A stretch of 64,000 nt of DNA, taken from positions 1-64,000 of the forward strand of contig JAKCPI010005211.1 in assembly GCA_023213315.1 (NCBI GenBank). The letters are read 5' to 3'. The position numbers and the translations under genes were made by a program. Source of the DNA: Euborellia annulipes. Lineage: Eukaryota; Arthropoda; Insecta; Dermaptera; Anisolabididae. Shown piece by piece: positions 62,526 to 64,000 of the stretch (within the stretch, counting starts at the first letter, position 1; each line of letters starts with the position of its first letter). The notes beneath the pieces are model-generated. The model searched no databases. It was not told where the DNA came from and worked only from the letters and a program-made list of their open reading frames with translations.

Positions 62526-62650
62526 AACGATTTTTGCAAAGAGTTTTGTAAAAATATCATTCAACTGTATAGTAAATTTAGTATCTATTGGTCTTGGAAA
62601 TTTGCTTACAACAAAAAAATTGTAAAATCATCGAAATTTTTTTTACAGTG

Positions 62651-62767
62651 TAGTTGCCTTATAAATATTTTCCCATGTTAATAAATTTTGTTAGATCTTG
62701 AATTTTAACATACGTATCAGCGGAAACTATATATAGGTCGACCCAAAAAAATCTGGCGTGACAAGCA
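62651..62767 (-). mobile_element. Family A repeat, 5' part after the insertion
   Basis: Continues TAGTTGCCTTATAAATATTT, through CGGAAACTATATATAGG, to CAAAAAAATCTGGCGTGACA and AGCACAGAACACA. The distal half of the palindrome is lost. Confidence 0.85.
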
Positions 62768-63795
62768 CAGAACACATCGACTTTATTTTCCTTTTAATAA
62801 ATTAAAATAAAATTTTTTTATGAATTTCAAAGTTTTTGTAAAAAAAAATTTTTAAAAGTCCTATTAATTATCTATTATTTATTAATTATTATTTATTAAT
62901 ATGGCCTATATATAATTTATAATACTTTTTTTTTTAAATGAAAAGATGATAACTAGATAGAAGTTTATTATAACAATATTTGTGTCAAAATAAATCATTT
63001 ATGAATTATATTTATTTATAAATTATTTAAATAGTATTGTATGACAATTAGAAAAAAAAAAAAACATTCCGGTATGGTATATATTATTATATTATTTTTT
63101 TGATTTATGATTTTAAGTATAAATCATTCCATGGAAGCAAACTAGAAAAATCTTACACCTACACATTGAATTAAAGACATTAAATAAATTCTGAAGGAAC
63201 GAAAGGAAAAAGAAAAAGAAATAAAATTTGAAAAATTCCCAAACTATACTACGTATATACATAAAGGATCCAATACTAAGAAACTATAAAGGCGAGGTCA
63301 AAGGGTGGTGGAATCAAATATTAATTAAATAAAAGAGTGACCCAACATCCTCATTCCTCTTTGCGTAAGCGCGGCTCGAGTTCAAAGTTTTTTAATTAAC
63401 ATCATTTGGAAAAACGTATAAAAATTAATTTTTTGCCTTCTTTTATTTTATATTCTTCATTATGGTTATGTAACTTGTTCTTAAGATTTTTTAAAACAAA
63501 AGCCATTAAAAATTGAGGTTACTTAGAATATAATTATATATATATGATGATAAAAAAGTGTCATTTAGAAAGTTTTTAGTTATATTTGATGAATTAATCT
63601 ATGAAATGTTATTAATAGCGAGAGCGATAACAACTCAGGTCAAGAATTATTATATCATCTTGATAACATATATAATATCATTTTAAATTTAAGAACTTCA
63701 ATATATGGAAATTTGTACGAAAGGGGAAAAAATTTTAAAATTTAGTAAAATTTAAAATTTTTAAATGTTACTAAATTTGTACTTTCTTCGCTCAG
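62768..63795. other. AT-rich stretch without a firm feature
   Basis: A GC-richer phrase at 63,355-63,390 (TTTGCGTAAGCGCGGCTCGA) looks vaguely tRNA-like but has no A-box. Nothing else recognised. Confidence 0.35.
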
Positions 63796-63963
63796 GGGCC
63801 TACATCTTGTGGGTACGTGGTTGGCGACTACGAGCTGCCCGAGCTCGGACAGGCATTCCTTCTGTTTTTTGTATGTTTGTCTCTTCCTTGTATATTTTCA
63901 AAAGGCGTCAGAGCCTGCGACGGGCCGGCCTATTCTATCTCTTCCTGTCGCAAAAACTCCTAA
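63796..63963 (+). CDS. Open block after a strong acceptor, 55 codons
   Basis: TTTGTACTTTCTTCGCTCAG is a good acceptor, followed by a phase-0 frame: GPTSCGYVVGDYELPELGQA, a hydrophobic run FLLFFVCLSLPC, then ACDGPAYSISSCRKNS and TAA. GC content is well above the flanks. It could be a terminal exon of a gene or, more likely, the GC-rich end of a retroelement. The protein is not recognised. Confidence 0.25.
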   Translation, partial: GPTSCGYVVGDYELPELGQAFLLFFVCLSLPCIFSKGVRACDGPAYSISSCRKNS

Positions 63964-64000
63964 TAGGAAAGAATGGGGAAAAAAGTAAATGCACCGACCC

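Larger units (their letters stand above)
61593..62650. mobile_element. TA-flanked DNA element, 1,058 bp
   Basis: Ends CACTGTAAAAAAAATTTT and AAATTTTTTTTACAGTG are inverted and both are flanked by TA. The family A repeat reads through on either side, so the limits are certain. The interior is A/T-rich, with GTAATTTTACAA-type repeats on the left, a tRNA-like SINE and a 45-bp tandem array on the right. There is no transposase; a Tc1/mariner-type parent is inferred from the TA duplication. Confidence 0.8.

Overview
This is eukaryotic nuclear DNA: strongly AT-rich, with many homopolymer A/T tracts, microsatellites and stacked transposable elements, and no long open frames. Nothing looks bacterial (no operons, no Shine-Dalgarno patterns). 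An invertebrate, most likely an arthropod, is the best reading. It fits the many Penelope-type hammerhead motifs, tRNA-derived SINEs, a THAP-type zinc finger, YqaJ/SWIM-type fragments and one promoter with a TATA box and a TCAGT initiator. A sap-feeding hemipteran is my impression only and is untested.

Most of the window is intergenic or intronic space filled with repeats. The dominant family, called family A here, has about twenty whole or partial copies on both strands. Each full copy is about 600-680 bp, opens with a long imperfect palindrome and closes with a shorter palindrome, and the two ends share a 13-nt motif in inverted orientation. Around it lie: hairpin-shaped terminal pieces of Penelope-like elements (6.0, 13.8, 21.4, 28.0, 29.1, 35.8, 38.4, 40.7, 44.8 and 54.2 kb), several with a recognisable hammerhead ribozyme core; three tRNA-derived SINE groups (S1, S2, S3); hAT-type, Tc1/mariner-type and PIF/Harbinger-type non-autonomous DNA elements, several with visible target duplications; Helitron-like ends at 1.5-2.1 and 11.7-12.0 kb; and tandem arrays at 10.4, 11.4, 27, 36.5 and 62.4 kb.

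Coding evidence is sparse and comes as short pieces. The clearest are a 40-codon THAP zinc-finger segment (16,503, + strand), YqaJ/SWIM-like fragments on the opposite strand beside it, a frameshifted non-LTR retrotransposon C-terminus (24.5-24.9 kb, - strand), a 109-bp internal-exon candidate with good splice sites (58,317-58,425, - strand), a short terminal-exon candidate (18,959-19,027, - strand) and a promoter plus first-exon candidate (12.46-12.72 kb, - strand). These could be exons of large-intron genes, but they cannot be joined from sequence alone. A GC-rich block at the start of the window recurs about 60.6 kb later.

The most interesting signals are the near-perfect 225-bp-arm hairpin at 54.2-54.6 kb with a complete hammerhead core, family A's palindrome-bounded structure, a 1.2-kb inverted-repeat-bounded segment built on a 336-bp tandem repeat, and a palindromic element at 44.0 kb whose empty site is visible at 57.5 kb.
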